Source of the DNA: Burkholderia mayonis
Lineage (GTDB): Bacteria > Pseudomonadota > Gammaproteobacteria > Burkholderiales > Burkholderiaceae
NCBI RefSeq assembly: GCF_001523745.2
Contig: NZ_CP013387.1
Span: 372,001 to 436,000, forward strand
Length of the DNA stretch: 64,000 bases
Direction of reading: 5' to 3'
The translations under genes and the position numbers were made by a program. Shown in pieces: positions 43,332 through 52,387 of the stretch. Within the stretch, counting starts at the first letter, position 1. Every line of letters begins with the position of its first letter. The notes beneath the pieces were generated by a model. The model was not told the origin of the DNA, ran no database searches, and saw only the letters and a list, made by a program, of their open reading frames with translations.

Positions 43332-44570
43332 TCAGACGCGCGACACGTGCGCCGCGGTGTCCGCAAGCTCGGGCGCCACGCCGGACACGCGGCTCGCGAG
43401 CGTCGTCGCGACGGTGCTCGCGTAGACGTTCAGCGCGGTGCGGCCCATGTCGAAGAACGCATCGACGCCGAGAATCAGCAGCACGGCGTCGGCAGGCAGC
43501 CCGATCGCGGCGAGGATCACCGTGATCGCGACGACCGCGCCCGACGGCACGTTCGCGGCGCCGTCGATCGTGATGATCGTCAGGATCGCGATCGTGATCA
43601 TCAGCGGCCAGCTCCATGCGAGTTGGTACGCGTCCGCGAGATAGCAGACCGCGAGCACCGTGTAGAGCACCGCGCCTTCTCGATTGAAGATGTACGACAG
43701 CGGCAGCACGGTCGACGCGACCGACGACGGCACGCCCATCTCCGTCAGCTTCTTCAGATGCACGGGGAACGTGATTTCGGACGAGCGCGTCGTGAAGCCG
43801 AGGATCAGCGGCTCGCTGACCTTGCGGACGATCGCGCGCGGCGAGTGGCCGGCGAGCTTGACGATCAGCGTGAGCCACACAGCGAGGATCGCCATGCCGA
43901 GATACGCGATGCCGAGCAGCTTCGCGAGCGGCGTCATCGCGGCAAGTCCTTTCGACGACAACAGCACTGCGATCGCAGCAAAGATCGCAATCGGGGATAG
44001 CGACACCACCCACTCCGTCATCTTGAAGAACGCGGCGAGCATCGATTCGCAGACGGCGACGAACGGCGCCGCGCGATCCTGGACGGCCGCGAGCGCGCAG
44101 CCGAGCAGCACGCCGAACACGAGCACCGGCAGCGAGTTGCCGGCCGCGAGCGCGCCGACGATGTTCGACGGAATCATGTCGGTCAGGAACTTCATCCAGT
44201 CGATGCCGCTCGCGAGGTTCGCCGGCATCGACGCCGTCAGCACATGGCTCGCGCCGATGCCGGGCCGGAACAGCCAGTTGAGCGCGAGGCCGAGCGACGC
44301 GGCGATCACCGTCATCAGCACGAAGAACACGAGGCTGAACGCGGCCGTCTTGCCGAGCCGGCCGCGCTGCGTGCCCGCGCGGAACGCGCCGAGCGTCACC
44401 GACAGCAGGATCAGCGGCAGCACGACCATCTTGATCGCGTGACCGAACAGCGTCGAGATGAACGCCAGATCGCGGCTCGCGGCGGGCGCGAACAGCCCGA
44501 AGACCGCGCCGAGCGCGAGGCCGAGAATCATCTGTAGCGGTAAAGGAATTTTTTTATTGGCCAGTGTCAT
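43332..44570 (-). CDS. Dicarboxylate/amino acid:cation symporter (DAACS family)
   Basis: Inner-membrane carrier of 412 residues, GltP/DctA/SstT superfamily (SDF). It shows the family's eight helices and two re-entrant loops: a serine-rich HP1 near 265-285 (GFTTRSSEITFPVHL) and HP2 near 350-370. The TM7 motif, usually NMDGT, is read as TIDGAANVPSG (IITIDGAANVPSGAVVAI), so the substrate-binding Asn-Met-Asp site differs and specificity cannot be taken from DctA or GltP. The start overlaps the end of the upstream GntR gene by 17 bases, implying regulator-transporter co-expression. Confidence 0.88.
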   Translation of the reverse strand: MTLANKKIPLPLQMILGLALGAVFGLFAPAASRDLAFISTLFGHAIKMVVLPLILLSVTLGAFRAGTQRGRLGKTAAFSLVFFVLMTVIAASLGLALNWLFRPGIGASHVLTASMPANLASGIDWMKFLTDMIPSNIVGALAAGNSLPVLVFGVLLGCALAAVQDRAAPFVAVCESMLAAFFKMTEWVVSLSPIAIFAAIAVLLSSKGLAAMTPLAKLLGIAYLGMAILAVWLTLIVKLAGHSPRAIVRKVSEPLILGFTTRSSEITFPVHLKKLTEMGVPSSVASTVLPLSYIFNREGAVLYTVLAVCYLADAYQLAWSWPLMITIAILTIITIDGAANVPSGAVVAITVILAAIGLPADAVLLILGVDAFFDMGRTALNVYASTVATTLASRVSGVAPELADTAAHVSRV

Positions 44571-45213
44571 ATCGAGCTCGAATTAATCGGATTCTGTCCG
44601 AAGTACCGTCGATCACGTGATTCCACATCAGTCGCCGCGCCGATTCCGCGTCCTGCGCATCGATGGCCGCGTAAATCTCCAAATGTTCGAGCGTGCCGCG
44701 CCTGACCGTCGCGAAATCGTTTCGCGGCAGTTCGTTCAGCGCATGGGTTTGCGCGCGCAGCAGCTTGTATGTCGTAAATAGCCGATCGTTGCGTGCGGCC
44801 TTGAATATTTCGTCATGAAAGACCCAGCCGACTTTCTGCTCAGTCATGATGTCGGCGCTGTTTTCGTCGACGAGCCTGCGCATCTGCGCATGCGAGCGCG
44901 ACAGGCCGTCCGTTGCGCCGCCGCGCGCCGCGAGGTACGCGGCGGCGCTCTCGAGCGCGAGGCGCAGTTCGTAGATTTCGCGCAGATCGTCGCGCGTCGG
45001 CTCGTTGACGAAGGTGCCGCTCTTGTCGACGATATTCACGAGCCCTTCGGAAGCGAGCAATTGCAATGCGCTGCGCACCGGCATTTGCCCGACGCCGAGC
45101 TCGTGAGCGAGGCCCCGGTGAGAGATTTTCTGCCCGGGCGACAATCGGCCGTCGAAGATCCGCGAACGGATTTCGTCATAGGCGCTTCCCGTATCGGACG
45201 AGATTTTCTCCAT
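44554..45213 (-). CDS. GntR-family regulator (FadR/FCD subfamily)
   Basis: 219 residues: winged helix about 8-75 (AYDEIRSRIFDGRLSPGQKISHRGLAHELGVGQMPVRSALQLLASEGLVNI) and an all-helical FCD effector domain with metal-binding His candidates (VFHDEIFKAARN, LEHLEIYAAID). Such regulators respond to carboxylates. It overlaps and precedes the symporter gene, so it probably controls that transporter in response to its substrate. It is divergent from a GNAT gene across an AT-rich 156-bp gap. Confidence 0.9.
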   Translation of the reverse strand: MEKISSDTGSAYDEIRSRIFDGRLSPGQKISHRGLAHELGVGQMPVRSALQLLASEGLVNIVDKSGTFVNEPTRDDLREIYELRLALESAAAYLAARGGATDGLSRSHAQMRRLVDENSADIMTEQKVGWVFHDEIFKAARNDRLFTTYKLLRAQTHALNELPRNDFATVRRGTLEHLEIYAAIDAQDAESARRLMWNHVIDGTSDRIRLIRARYDTGQ

Positions 45214-45369
45214 TTTCTGTGATCGCAGTTTGTTTGCTTGAAATTTAATGACGCGAGCAACATTGATTTAGATTAACCGCATTGGCTGAGGCGAACAACA
45301 AATATTTTTTTGAGAACGAAATCTTTCACGGATTTAGAATGAGTCAATCAATTTTTTCATAAACAGCCG

Positions 45370-45840
45370 ATGTTCGTCGATCAACAGTCGTACTCCATCG
45401 TGACCGTGCCGGTTGCGTCCGTGTTGCCGCTCAGGGCCAGAATTCTGTTGGACGGAGACGAGAACGCGAGCCGCTTTCCGTGCGACGACCATGATGTGAC
45501 GCTCCATCAGGCGGCTCGGACATCGGACGGGATCGTCGCGGTCGCGACGATCTGCCGGCAAGCGTTTCGCGATTTCCCCGCGGATAGCGCGTGGCGGCTG
45601 CGGGGCGTGGCCGTCGAGCCGTTCATGCAGGGGCACGGCGTCGGCACGCGGCTGATGCACGCGTGCATCGAGTACGCGCGGCGGCAGAACGGAAAAGTCG
45701 TGTGGTGCACCGCGCGCGAATCGGCGCGCGGCTTCTACGAATCGCTCGGGTTCGTCGCGACGGGCGTGCCGTTCGCGATCGCCGGGCGCACCGACATGGT
45801 GTTCCACGAAATGTACCGGCTGCTGCCGAACGGCGCGTGA
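45370..45840 (+). CDS. GNAT-family acetyltransferase
   Basis: 156-residue single-domain GNAT. The acetyl-CoA motif is WRLRGVAVEPFMQGHGVGTRLMHACIEYAR (about 75-104) and ARGFYESLGFVATGVPFAI forms the C-terminal core. The pattern is that of the uncharacterised YitI/ElaA-like group. The substrate is not predictable. The ATG at 45370 has only a weak SD. Intergenic DNA in front of it is unusually AT-rich for this genome. Confidence 0.82.
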   Translation: MFVDQQSYSIVTVPVASVLPLRARILLDGDENASRFPCDDHDVTLHQAARTSDGIVAVATICRQAFRDFPADSAWRLRGVAVEPFMQGHGVGTRLMHACIEYARRQNGKVVWCTARESARGFYESLGFVATGVPFAIAGRTDMVFHEMYRLLPNGA

Positions 45841-46024
45841 CGGCCGTGCGAGCGCCGTCTCGCCGTGTGTCCCGTGTTCGATGAGCGGGCCGCCGACGTG
45901 CCTGTCGATTCGGGCGCGGCGCCAACGACGGCATGTGCGCGCCGCGCATCATTCGACGAAGCTAATGCATCGTGCATCGGACGATTCGCGTTCCGAAACA
46001 TATTCGTCGGCCGTCTCGTTCGCG

Positions 46025-46924
46025 TCAATAAGGCAGCACGCCGCGCCACAGCCATGCGGCGACGATCGACGCAGGCACGCCCAATGTCATCAGCGCGCCC
46101 GCGAGCGGCGGATCGAGTTTCTTGTCGATCGCGATGAGCCCCGCGATGATCATCGGCGGCATCGTGGCCTGCAAGAGCGCGACGGCGAGCGGCACCCCCT
46201 GCTGAGCGAAGACGCAAAGACCGCAAGCGAGCACGATCGCCGGCACGACGAGCAGCTTGAAGCCGAGGCCCACAGCGAAATTCCGGGCGGCGCCGCGCGC
46301 GCTGCGCAAGCTGAAGCTCGCGCCCACCGAGATCATCGCGATCGGCGTGAGCGTTGCGCCGAGCGCGGTCAGCACATCTTCGACGACAGGCGGAAACGGC
46401 ACCGGCCGCAGCAATAACGCGAGCGCCATCGCCTGAATCGGCCGGTAGCCGGCGAGCTGCCGCGCGACGCCGCGCCAGCGGGTCACGCTGCCCGCATACA
46501 GATCGGCGGCGACGAGACCCGCCGTGCACATCACGATGAAGTTCGCCTGATCGACGACGAGCGCGTGGCCGACCGCCGCGCTTCCGATGAGCGCCTGCAC
46601 GACCGGCACGCCGACGATCGACGTGTTGCTCGTGCCGCAGACGAGCGTGAGGCAGCCGATGGTCGCCTTGCCGAGGCGAAGCAGCGCGCCCGCGATGAGC
46701 GCGAGCGCCGCAGTCGCCGCGAATACGATGACGGGCGTCGCGAAGAGCCACAGCACGTCCGCGCTGAATGCGATCTTGTGCAGATGCTGCAGCACGAGCG
46801 CGGGCAATGAAATCTGGATGACGAAGAAGTTGAGGCTGGCCGGGAAGTTGTCCGGCAGGCGCTTGCTCCGCGCGAGCGCGGCGCCCGCGAACAGGCAGGC
46901 GAGAACGAGAATCAACGAAGCCAT
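46025..46924 (-). CDS. AEC-family transporter (auxin efflux carrier superfamily)
   Basis: 299-residue inner-membrane carrier with about ten hydrophobic segments. The sequence NFFVIQISLPALVLQHLHKI and SNTSIVGVPVVQALIGSAAVGHALVVDQANFIV carry the conserved Asn/Pro pattern of the family; TPIAMISVGASFSL and the C-terminal MPPMIIAGLIAI follow. Bacterial relatives move malonate or other carboxylates. It lies 314 bases downstream of the last biosynthetic gene on the same strand. It may be the edge of the cluster or simply a neighbour. Confidence 0.87.
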   Translation of the reverse strand: MASLILVLACLFAGAALARSKRLPDNFPASLNFFVIQISLPALVLQHLHKIAFSADVLWLFATPVIVFAATAALALIAGALLRLGKATIGCLTLVCGTSNTSIVGVPVVQALIGSAAVGHALVVDQANFIVMCTAGLVAADLYAGSVTRWRGVARQLAGYRPIQAMALALLLRPVPFPPVVEDVLTALGATLTPIAMISVGASFSLRSARGAARNFAVGLGFKLLVVPAIVLACGLCVFAQQGVPLAVALLQATMPPMIIAGLIAIDKKLDPPLAGALMTLGVPASIVAAWLWRGVLPY

Positions 46925-47238
46925 CGATCGGCGCTTGTACGAATCGGATGCCGGATGGCTCGGTGGGCCGTCCGTGCGGGTTGCGGGTGTCGAAAAACCG
47001 GCGCGGGACCGGGACAGATGCGCTTGCGGCGCGCACGTTGCATCGTGTGCCTTCGCGGCGCGCGCCCGCCGGACTATAACCCGACGGGCGGCTCGATGCG
47101 AGGGTATGCGAGAAACGGACGCGAGATATGCCCGGCATGCGCTCGCGATGCAAGCGACGCGCATGCGGCGCCGTACCGCGCAATCGGCTGCCGTGCGCCG
47201 TGCGCCGTGCGCCGTGCGCGGCGAGCCGCTGCGCATCG
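46925..47238. other. Intergenic region with GCCGTGC tandem repeat
   Basis: 314 bases between the acyl-AMP ligase and the AEC gene, no convincing gene. It holds four tandem GCCGTGC units (47190-47217). No clear terminator was found, so read-through from the biosynthetic operon into the AEC gene is possible. Confidence 0.5.
47190..47217. repeat. 7-bp tandem repeat, 4 copies
   Basis: Four perfect units of GCCGTGC just beyond the stop codon of the fatty-acyl-AMP ligase gene. Same period as the larger arrays at 18.5 and 33.9 kb. Confidence 0.9.
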
Positions 47239-49098
47239 TCAGGCAGCGGCCTGCGCGTCGCCGGACGGCTCGCCGCAGACGCTCGCGCACCGTTCGATCA
47301 CGGGCGCAAGCCATGCCCGCGCGGTGTCCGGCAGATACGCGTCCTCGATCGTGAACGCGCCGTCCGCGAGCATCCGCGCGCAGGTCGAGCGCTGGATCTT
47401 GCCGCTCGACGTCGTATGAATCTCGCCCTTCTTCACGCGGATCACGCCGCTCAGCGTCAGCTGGCACGCGTCCCAGACTTCGCGGCCGATCTCCGGCGCG
47501 AGCGCCGCGAGATCGAACCGGCCGGTCGCCTCCAGCACGACGACGACCCCCGCCTGCTCGTCGCGCTCGACCATGATCGCGGCGAGCCGGTTCGCGCGGA
47601 TCTGATCGGACACGTTCAGCACCGCGCCTTCGATATCCTGCGGATAGTAGTTGACGCCGTTCAGGATGATCAGGTCCTTGATGCGCCCCGAGATGAACAG
47701 GTGGCCTCGGTCGTCGACGAAGCCGAGGTCGCCCGTGCGCAGCATGCCGTGCGGAAACGCGTCGGAGCGGTATGCGCGGAACGTCGCGTCGGTTGCGTCC
47801 GGGCGGCCGAAGTAGCCATGGCAGACGCTGTCGCTCGCGACGCAAATCTCGCCGATCGCGCCCGCCTGCCGCGGATCGCCCGTCGCCGGGTCGACGATGC
47901 GGATCGCCTGATGCGCGTGGGCGAGCGCGCCGACCGATACGACGTCGATCGAGCGGCCGTCGCCGTGCAGCGGCTCGAAGCGTCCATCGGCGAGCGCCGC
48001 GTAGTCGGCGCGCCGCATGACGACGGGTGCGCCGACCTGCTTCGACGTTGCGACAAGCGTCAGCTCCGCGAGTCCGTAGCATGGCGCGAAAGCGTCGTAG
48101 CGGAAGCCGGCGGACGCGAACGCATCGGCGTATTCGCGCATCGTCCGCGGCCGCACCGGCTCCGCTCCGTTGAATGCATGCTCCCACGTCGACAGATCGA
48201 GCCGCGCGAGATCCATCCGGCTCGCGCGGCGCCGGCACAGCTCGTAGCCGAAGTTCGGCGCGCCGCTACAGGTCGCGCCGTAGTCGGACACCGCGTGGAG
48301 CCAGCGCGCCGGATGCTGCAGGAAGTCCTGCGGCGACATGAACACAGCGGGCCGTCCCGCGTAGATCGGCTGCAGAATGCTGCAAATAAGCCCCATGTCG
48401 TGATAGTGCGGCAGCCACGAGACCATCAGCCAGCGCGCGCGGGCGCTCCCGCAGTGTTGATACAGCAGCCGCTCGTTCGCGAGCAGGTTGTCGTGGCCGA
48501 CCATCACGCCCTTCGGATCGGACGTCGAGCCGGACGTGTACTGCAGGAACGCGATGCTGTCGGGCGCGACGGCGGGCAGGTCGGGCGAAGCGTCGCCGAT
48601 GCCGTCGGGGATCGCGTCGACTTCGCGGCACGGCGGTGCGACGACGCCCGCCGCGCACAGTTCGGCGAGCACGGCGTCCATTTCGCCAGTGCCGCAGATC
48701 GCGAGCGACGGCGCGCAGTCGCGCGTGATCGAGATCAGCCGGCGCCGCTCCTTTTCGGTGTGCGGCGGCAGCGCCGGCACGGCCATCCGGCCCGCGTACA
48801 GGCAGCCGAAGAACGCCTCGATGAAATCGGCGGCCGACGGGAAAATCAGCAGCACGGGGTCGCCCGGACGGCCGTGCGTGACGATTTCGCGCGCGATCGC
48901 GAGTGCGCGGCGATGCATGTCGCCGTAGCGCATCACGCGGTCCGGCATACGGCCGAAGCCGAGATAGCCGTACGCGAACTCGTCGGGCGTCGTCTCTGCG
49001 CGGAATCGCAGCACGTCGGCGAAGTTGGCCGCCGGCGCGAGCGGCGGCGGCGCGGTCAGCGATCGGCAGGCGGCGAGGGCGGATTGGATGGATGACAT
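47239..49098 (-). CDS. Fatty-acyl-AMP ligase, last gene of the mal/bur operon
   Basis: 619-residue adenylate-forming enzyme of the FAAL type, which activates a carboxylic acid with ATP and passes it to a carrier protein rather than CoA. The A3 loop is YTSGSTSDPKGVMV (about 190-203); SWLPHYHDMGLI, FNGAEPVRPRT, CYGLAELTL and RTGDLGFVDDRG are FAAL blocks, and the catalytic Lys lies in the C-terminal SSGKIQRS. GAGGA precedes the ATG. Its natural partner is probably the priming ACP of the fatty-acid-derived chain of malleilactone/malleicyprol. By order it would be the last letter of the mal series, but I do not assign one. Confidence 0.88.
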   Translation of the reverse strand: MSSIQSALAACRSLTAPPPLAPAANFADVLRFRAETTPDEFAYGYLGFGRMPDRVMRYGDMHRRALAIAREIVTHGRPGDPVLLIFPSAADFIEAFFGCLYAGRMAVPALPPHTEKERRRLISITRDCAPSLAICGTGEMDAVLAELCAAGVVAPPCREVDAIPDGIGDASPDLPAVAPDSIAFLQYTSGSTSDPKGVMVGHDNLLANERLLYQHCGSARARWLMVSWLPHYHDMGLICSILQPIYAGRPAVFMSPQDFLQHPARWLHAVSDYGATCSGAPNFGYELCRRRASRMDLARLDLSTWEHAFNGAEPVRPRTMREYADAFASAGFRYDAFAPCYGLAELTLVATSKQVGAPVVMRRADYAALADGRFEPLHGDGRSIDVVSVGALAHAHQAIRIVDPATGDPRQAGAIGEICVASDSVCHGYFGRPDATDATFRAYRSDAFPHGMLRTGDLGFVDDRGHLFISGRIKDLIILNGVNYYPQDIEGAVLNVSDQIRANRLAAIMVERDEQAGVVVVLEATGRFDLAALAPEIGREVWDACQLTLSGVIRVKKGEIHTTSSGKIQRSTCARMLADGAFTIEDAYLPDTARAWLAPVIERCASVCGEPSGDAQAAA

Positions 49099-49114
49099 GT
49101 CGGATCGGTCCTCT

Positions 49115-49996
49115 TCAAAGTGATGCGGGTTGCGGCGTCGCGGGTTGCTCGTACCGGATGGTGTCGACGAGTTTCGTCAGGAGGCGGCGCCCGGGGCCGA
49201 GCTCGTCCCATTCGTCGACGCCCGAGCGCAGCATGAAGCGGATGCTGTCGCGCCAGCGCACGGGCTGGTCGAGCTGTTCGACGAGATAGTCGGCCGGCGT
49301 GCCGGGCGCCTGATAGATGCGCGCGGTCACGTTCGACACGACGGGCCGCGCCGGCTCGGCGAGCGCGAAGTGTGCGAGGAACGCGTCGAACTCGGGCTTG
49401 AGCGGCGTCATGCAGCGCGAGTGGAACGCGCCGCTTACCTTCAGCGGGTGGACGGTGACGTCGCCGCATGCGTCGAGCATGCGCGTCGCGTCGGCGACCG
49501 ATGCGGCCGGCCCCGCGATCACGGTCTGCTCGGCGCTGTTGAAGTTCGCGAGATCGACGTCGTCGAAGCCGAACGCGCGCAGGCGGCGGCCGAGCTCAGC
49601 GGCGGTCACGCCGACGACCGCCGCCATCGCGCCGCCGTTGACCGACGCGAACAGCTCGCCGCGCCGCTTGACGATCTCGAGCCCGGTGCGGAAGTCGAAT
49701 ACGCCCGCCGCGAGGAGCGCGCTGTATTCGCCGAGACTGTGTCCGGCGAGCCAGACGTTCGCGTCGTCGTGCGTTTCGCGCCACGCGGCGAGCTGCAGCG
49801 CGTTGACGACGAAGATCGCGGGCTGCGCATAGCGGGTGTCGGCGAGCAGGCCGTCGGGATCGTCGATGCAAAGACGCGCAACCGATAGGCCCATCGCATC
49901 GTCCGCCGCTCCGACGATTTCCGGATACCGTTCGAAGAGACCCGCGCCCATGCCCGCGACCTGTGAGCCCTGCCCAGGAAAAATCAATGCCTTCAT
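49115..49996 (-). CDS. Discrete malonyl-CoA:ACP transacylase (trans-acting AT)
   Basis: 293-residue FabD-like acyltransferase that loads malonyl units on PKS carrier proteins. Nucleophile Ser87 lies in GHSLGEYSALLAAGV, preceded by FPGQGSQVAGMG (6-17), and the catalytic His192 in GAFHSRCM. The megasynthase in this operon has a ketosynthase but no integrated AT, so this enzyme is the obvious trans supplier. The strong SD AGGAGGG lies just before the ATG and the upstream gene's stop TAA abuts the start. It is distinct from a fatty-acid fabD by context. Confidence 0.93.
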   Translation of the reverse strand: MKALIFPGQGSQVAGMGAGLFERYPEIVGAADDAMGLSVARLCIDDPDGLLADTRYAQPAIFVVNALQLAAWRETHDDANVWLAGHSLGEYSALLAAGVFDFRTGLEIVKRRGELFASVNGGAMAAVVGVTAAELGRRLRAFGFDDVDLANFNSAEQTVIAGPAASVADATRMLDACGDVTVHPLKVSGAFHSRCMTPLKPEFDAFLAHFALAEPARPVVSNVTARIYQAPGTPADYLVEQLDQPVRWRDSIRFMLRSGVDEWDELGPGRRLLTKLVDTIRYEQPATPQPASL

Positions 49997-50440
49997 TTAC
50001 CCTCCTGCGAACATGTAGCCGCCGATGCCGAGCGCGACGAGCATCGCGATCGCGACGACTCCGCCGAGCTTGTGCTGAACGCGGTCGATGCGCTCCCATG
50101 CGGCGTAGTCGCCGTGCGCCGCATGGCGCCTGCGCCGGACGACGATCCACACGCACACCGCGTTCAATGCGATCGCGAGCGTGCCGAACGCGACCTTCGT
50201 TAGCAGCAGCGGCGTCGGCGCGCGATGCGCGAGCAGGATCGCGCCGGTGACGAGCACGATCGTGAACGCGGGGATTTCGACGTACTTGTCGGTGGTCCAG
50301 TGCAGCTTCGAGATAAACGCGCGTTGCTCCGGACTCCGATCGATCGCGTGCTCGAAGATGCCTTCTACGATCACGCAGCTCATCCACGCGGCGACGAAAA
50401 TCAGATGCAGGAACAGTACGAGCTTCATGGCGTCCTTCAT
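49997..50440 (-). CDS. Small integral membrane protein in mal/bur operon
   Basis: 147 residues with four hydrophobic helices (MKLVLFLHLIFVAAWMSCVIVEG; FTIVLVTGAILLAH; LLTKVAFGTLAIALNAVCVWIVV; GGVVAIAMLVALGIGGYMFAGG). The first helix, with its LHLIFVAAWMS motif, resembles the DUF2269/CopD-like membrane proteins. Two starts are possible, ATG at 50440 or 50428. Its stop abuts the transacylase start codon. A role in the pathway (export, self-protection or membrane anchoring) cannot be read from the sequence. Confidence 0.8.
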   Translation of the reverse strand: MKDAMKLVLFLHLIFVAAWMSCVIVEGIFEHAIDRSPEQRAFISKLHWTTDKYVEIPAFTIVLVTGAILLAHRAPTPLLLTKVAFGTLAIALNAVCVWIVVRRRRHAAHGDYAAWERIDRVQHKLGGVVAIAMLVALGIGGYMFAGG

Positions 50441-50490
50441 GTTCGGTCGATGTCGTTCGACGAAAAAAGTGCGATGCGCGGCGCCGGGCG

Positions 50491-52359
50491 TCACGCCGAG
50501 GCCCGCACGCGCTGCGTCGCGAAATGCTCGAGCAGCCGGCGGCGGAGTATCTTGCGCGTCGGCCCTTTCGGCAGCTCGGGCAGATCGTCGAGCTCGTGGA
50601 GCAGCACGACGTGGCGCGGGCACTTGTAGTGCGCGATGCGGCCTTCGCACAGGCGGCGGACGTCGTCCTTGCCGAGCGTCGACGACGGCTTCAGCTTCAC
50701 GTACACGCACACCTCCTGCCCGAGAATCGGATCGGGCACGCCGAGCGCCGCACATTCGACGACGTCGTCGCAGCCGTGCAGCACGTTCTCGATCTCGGCC
50801 GGATAGATGTTCTCGCCGCCCTTGATGATGAGATCGTCGACGCGTGTCGCGAAGAAGAAGTGGCCTTCGTCGTCGCGATAACCGTAGTCGCCCGTGTGTA
50901 GCCAGCCGTCGCGAAAGCGTTCGGCGCTGAGTTCGGGGCGCGCGTGATAGCGCGTCGCGACGTTGTCGCCGCGGATCAGGATCTCGCCCGTCTCGCCCGC
51001 CGCGACGGGGCGGCCGTCGGCGTCGACGATCCGCAGCTCGTTGCATGGCAGCGCGACGCCGATCGATCCGAAGCGCCGGCGCTCGGCGGGATGGCGGTTC
51101 ATCGTCGCGAACGACGTCGTCTCGGTGAGCCCGAAGCCTTCGAACACCGGCACGCGGTATTCGCTCTCGAAGCGGTTGCGCACCTCATCGAGCAGCACCT
51201 GGCCGCCGCAGACGATGCCGCGCAGCGTATCGTCGGTGCGCTTCAGTCCGTATTCGAGGAACGCGGACAGGAACGCGGGCATCACGCTCGTCCAGTTCAC
51301 GCGGTATGTGTCGATCAGCTTCCAGAACGACGGCAGCGCCGATTTGCCTTCGAGGATCACCGAGCTGCCGCCCGCGATCAGCGGCGACAGCAGCGTGATC
51401 ACTTGGCCGTTGTTGTGGAAGAGCGGCAGGATGCACATCGTGCGCGCGCCGGGCTCGAACGCGAACCAGTCGACGAGCGCGCGCGCGTCGGACAACAGGT
51501 TCCGGTGCGACAGCACGACGCCCTTCGGGTGGCCCGTCGTGCCGGACGTGTAGAGAATGCTCGCGTCGTCGTTGGCTGACAGGCTCGGTTCCGGCGCGAT
51601 CGATGCATGCTCGTGCTCGGCTGCCGCCGTCGCCGCGAGCGCTTCGAGGCCAAAGCCGGACGCGGCGTCGGCGCACGCGAGCGGCGCGCCGTCGTCGCCG
51701 AGCGCCGCGTGCACCGCGTCGCGCAGGCTCGTGAGCCGCCGGTCGAAGACGACGAGCTTCGCGCCGCTGTTGCGGACGATGTACGCGCATTCGGCCGCGC
51801 TGAGCGCCGGGTTGATCGGCACCGACACGACGCCGAGCCGATGCGCGCCGAAATAATACGCGAGGAACTCCGGGCCGTTCGGCAGCACGACCGACAACCG
51901 GTCGCCACGCCGCAGTCCGTGCGCGTGCAGCTTTTCGGCGGCCGCGCACGCGAGCCGGTCGAACGCGCGATACGTGTAGCTGCGGTCGTCCGCGGGGAAG
52001 AACAGGAAAGGTTCGTCGGGCAGCGCGTCGGCGCGCGCGCGCAGCAGCGCGCCGATCGTGTCGGGCTCGACGCCGGTCGCGTTTGCCGTCGCACCGGGCG
52101 TGGCGCTCGCTTGCGGCGCGTCGCCGCCCGCTTCGCGTTGCCGCTCGACGTAATGCAGCAGGCGCTCGAAGCTGTCGAGCCGGTAGGCTTCTTCGATGTC
52201 GATGTCGATGCCGAATTCGGCGGCGACCTTGCCGAGCAGCTGGACGTGCGCGAGCGACGACCATTCGGCGAGGTTCTGCATCGACACGCCGGGGCCGAAC
52301 GGCGCGCTCGTGAAGATCCGGCTGCCGAGAGCGCTCAATTGTCGTGAAAGCGAAGACAC
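50491..52359 (-). CDS. ACP-AMP ligase didomain protein, mal/bur operon
   Basis: About 622 residues. An N-terminal acyl carrier domain (about 10-75) has its phosphopantetheine Ser in WSSLAHVQLL, the variant motif of FkbH-partner ACPs. An acyl-AMP ligase follows: YTSGTTGHPKGVVLSH (A3), FGLTETTSF, TGDYGYRDDEGH and C-terminal KGPTRKILRR with the catalytic Lys. It probably activates a small acid and loads it on its own ACP; dimethylsulfoniopropionate or a related unit is an inference from published malleicyprol work. Start: an ATG at 52377 lacks an SD, whereas GTG at 52359 has AAGGAG 7 bases upstream, so I prefer GTG. Confidence 0.87.
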   Translation of the reverse strand: MSSLSRQLSALGSRIFTSAPFGPGVSMQNLAEWSSLAHVQLLGKVAAEFGIDIDIEEAYRLDSFERLLHYVERQREAGGDAPQASATPGATANATGVEPDTIGALLRARADALPDEPFLFFPADDRSYTYRAFDRLACAAAEKLHAHGLRRGDRLSVVLPNGPEFLAYYFGAHRLGVVSVPINPALSAAECAYIVRNSGAKLVVFDRRLTSLRDAVHAALGDDGAPLACADAASGFGLEALAATAAAEHEHASIAPEPSLSANDDASILYTSGTTGHPKGVVLSHRNLLSDARALVDWFAFEPGARTMCILPLFHNNGQVITLLSPLIAGGSSVILEGKSALPSFWKLIDTYRVNWTSVMPAFLSAFLEYGLKRTDDTLRGIVCGGQVLLDEVRNRFESEYRVPVFEGFGLTETTSFATMNRHPAERRRFGSIGVALPCNELRIVDADGRPVAAGETGEILIRGDNVATRYHARPELSAERFRDGWLHTGDYGYRDDEGHFFFATRVDDLIIKGGENIYPAEIENVLHGCDDVVECAALGVPDPILGQEVCVYVKLKPSSTLGKDDVRRLCEGRIAHYKCPRHVVLLHELDDLPELPKGPTRKILRRRLLEHFATQRVRASA

Positions 52360-52387
52360 GCTGGGGCTCCTTGTCATGTAATGGAAA

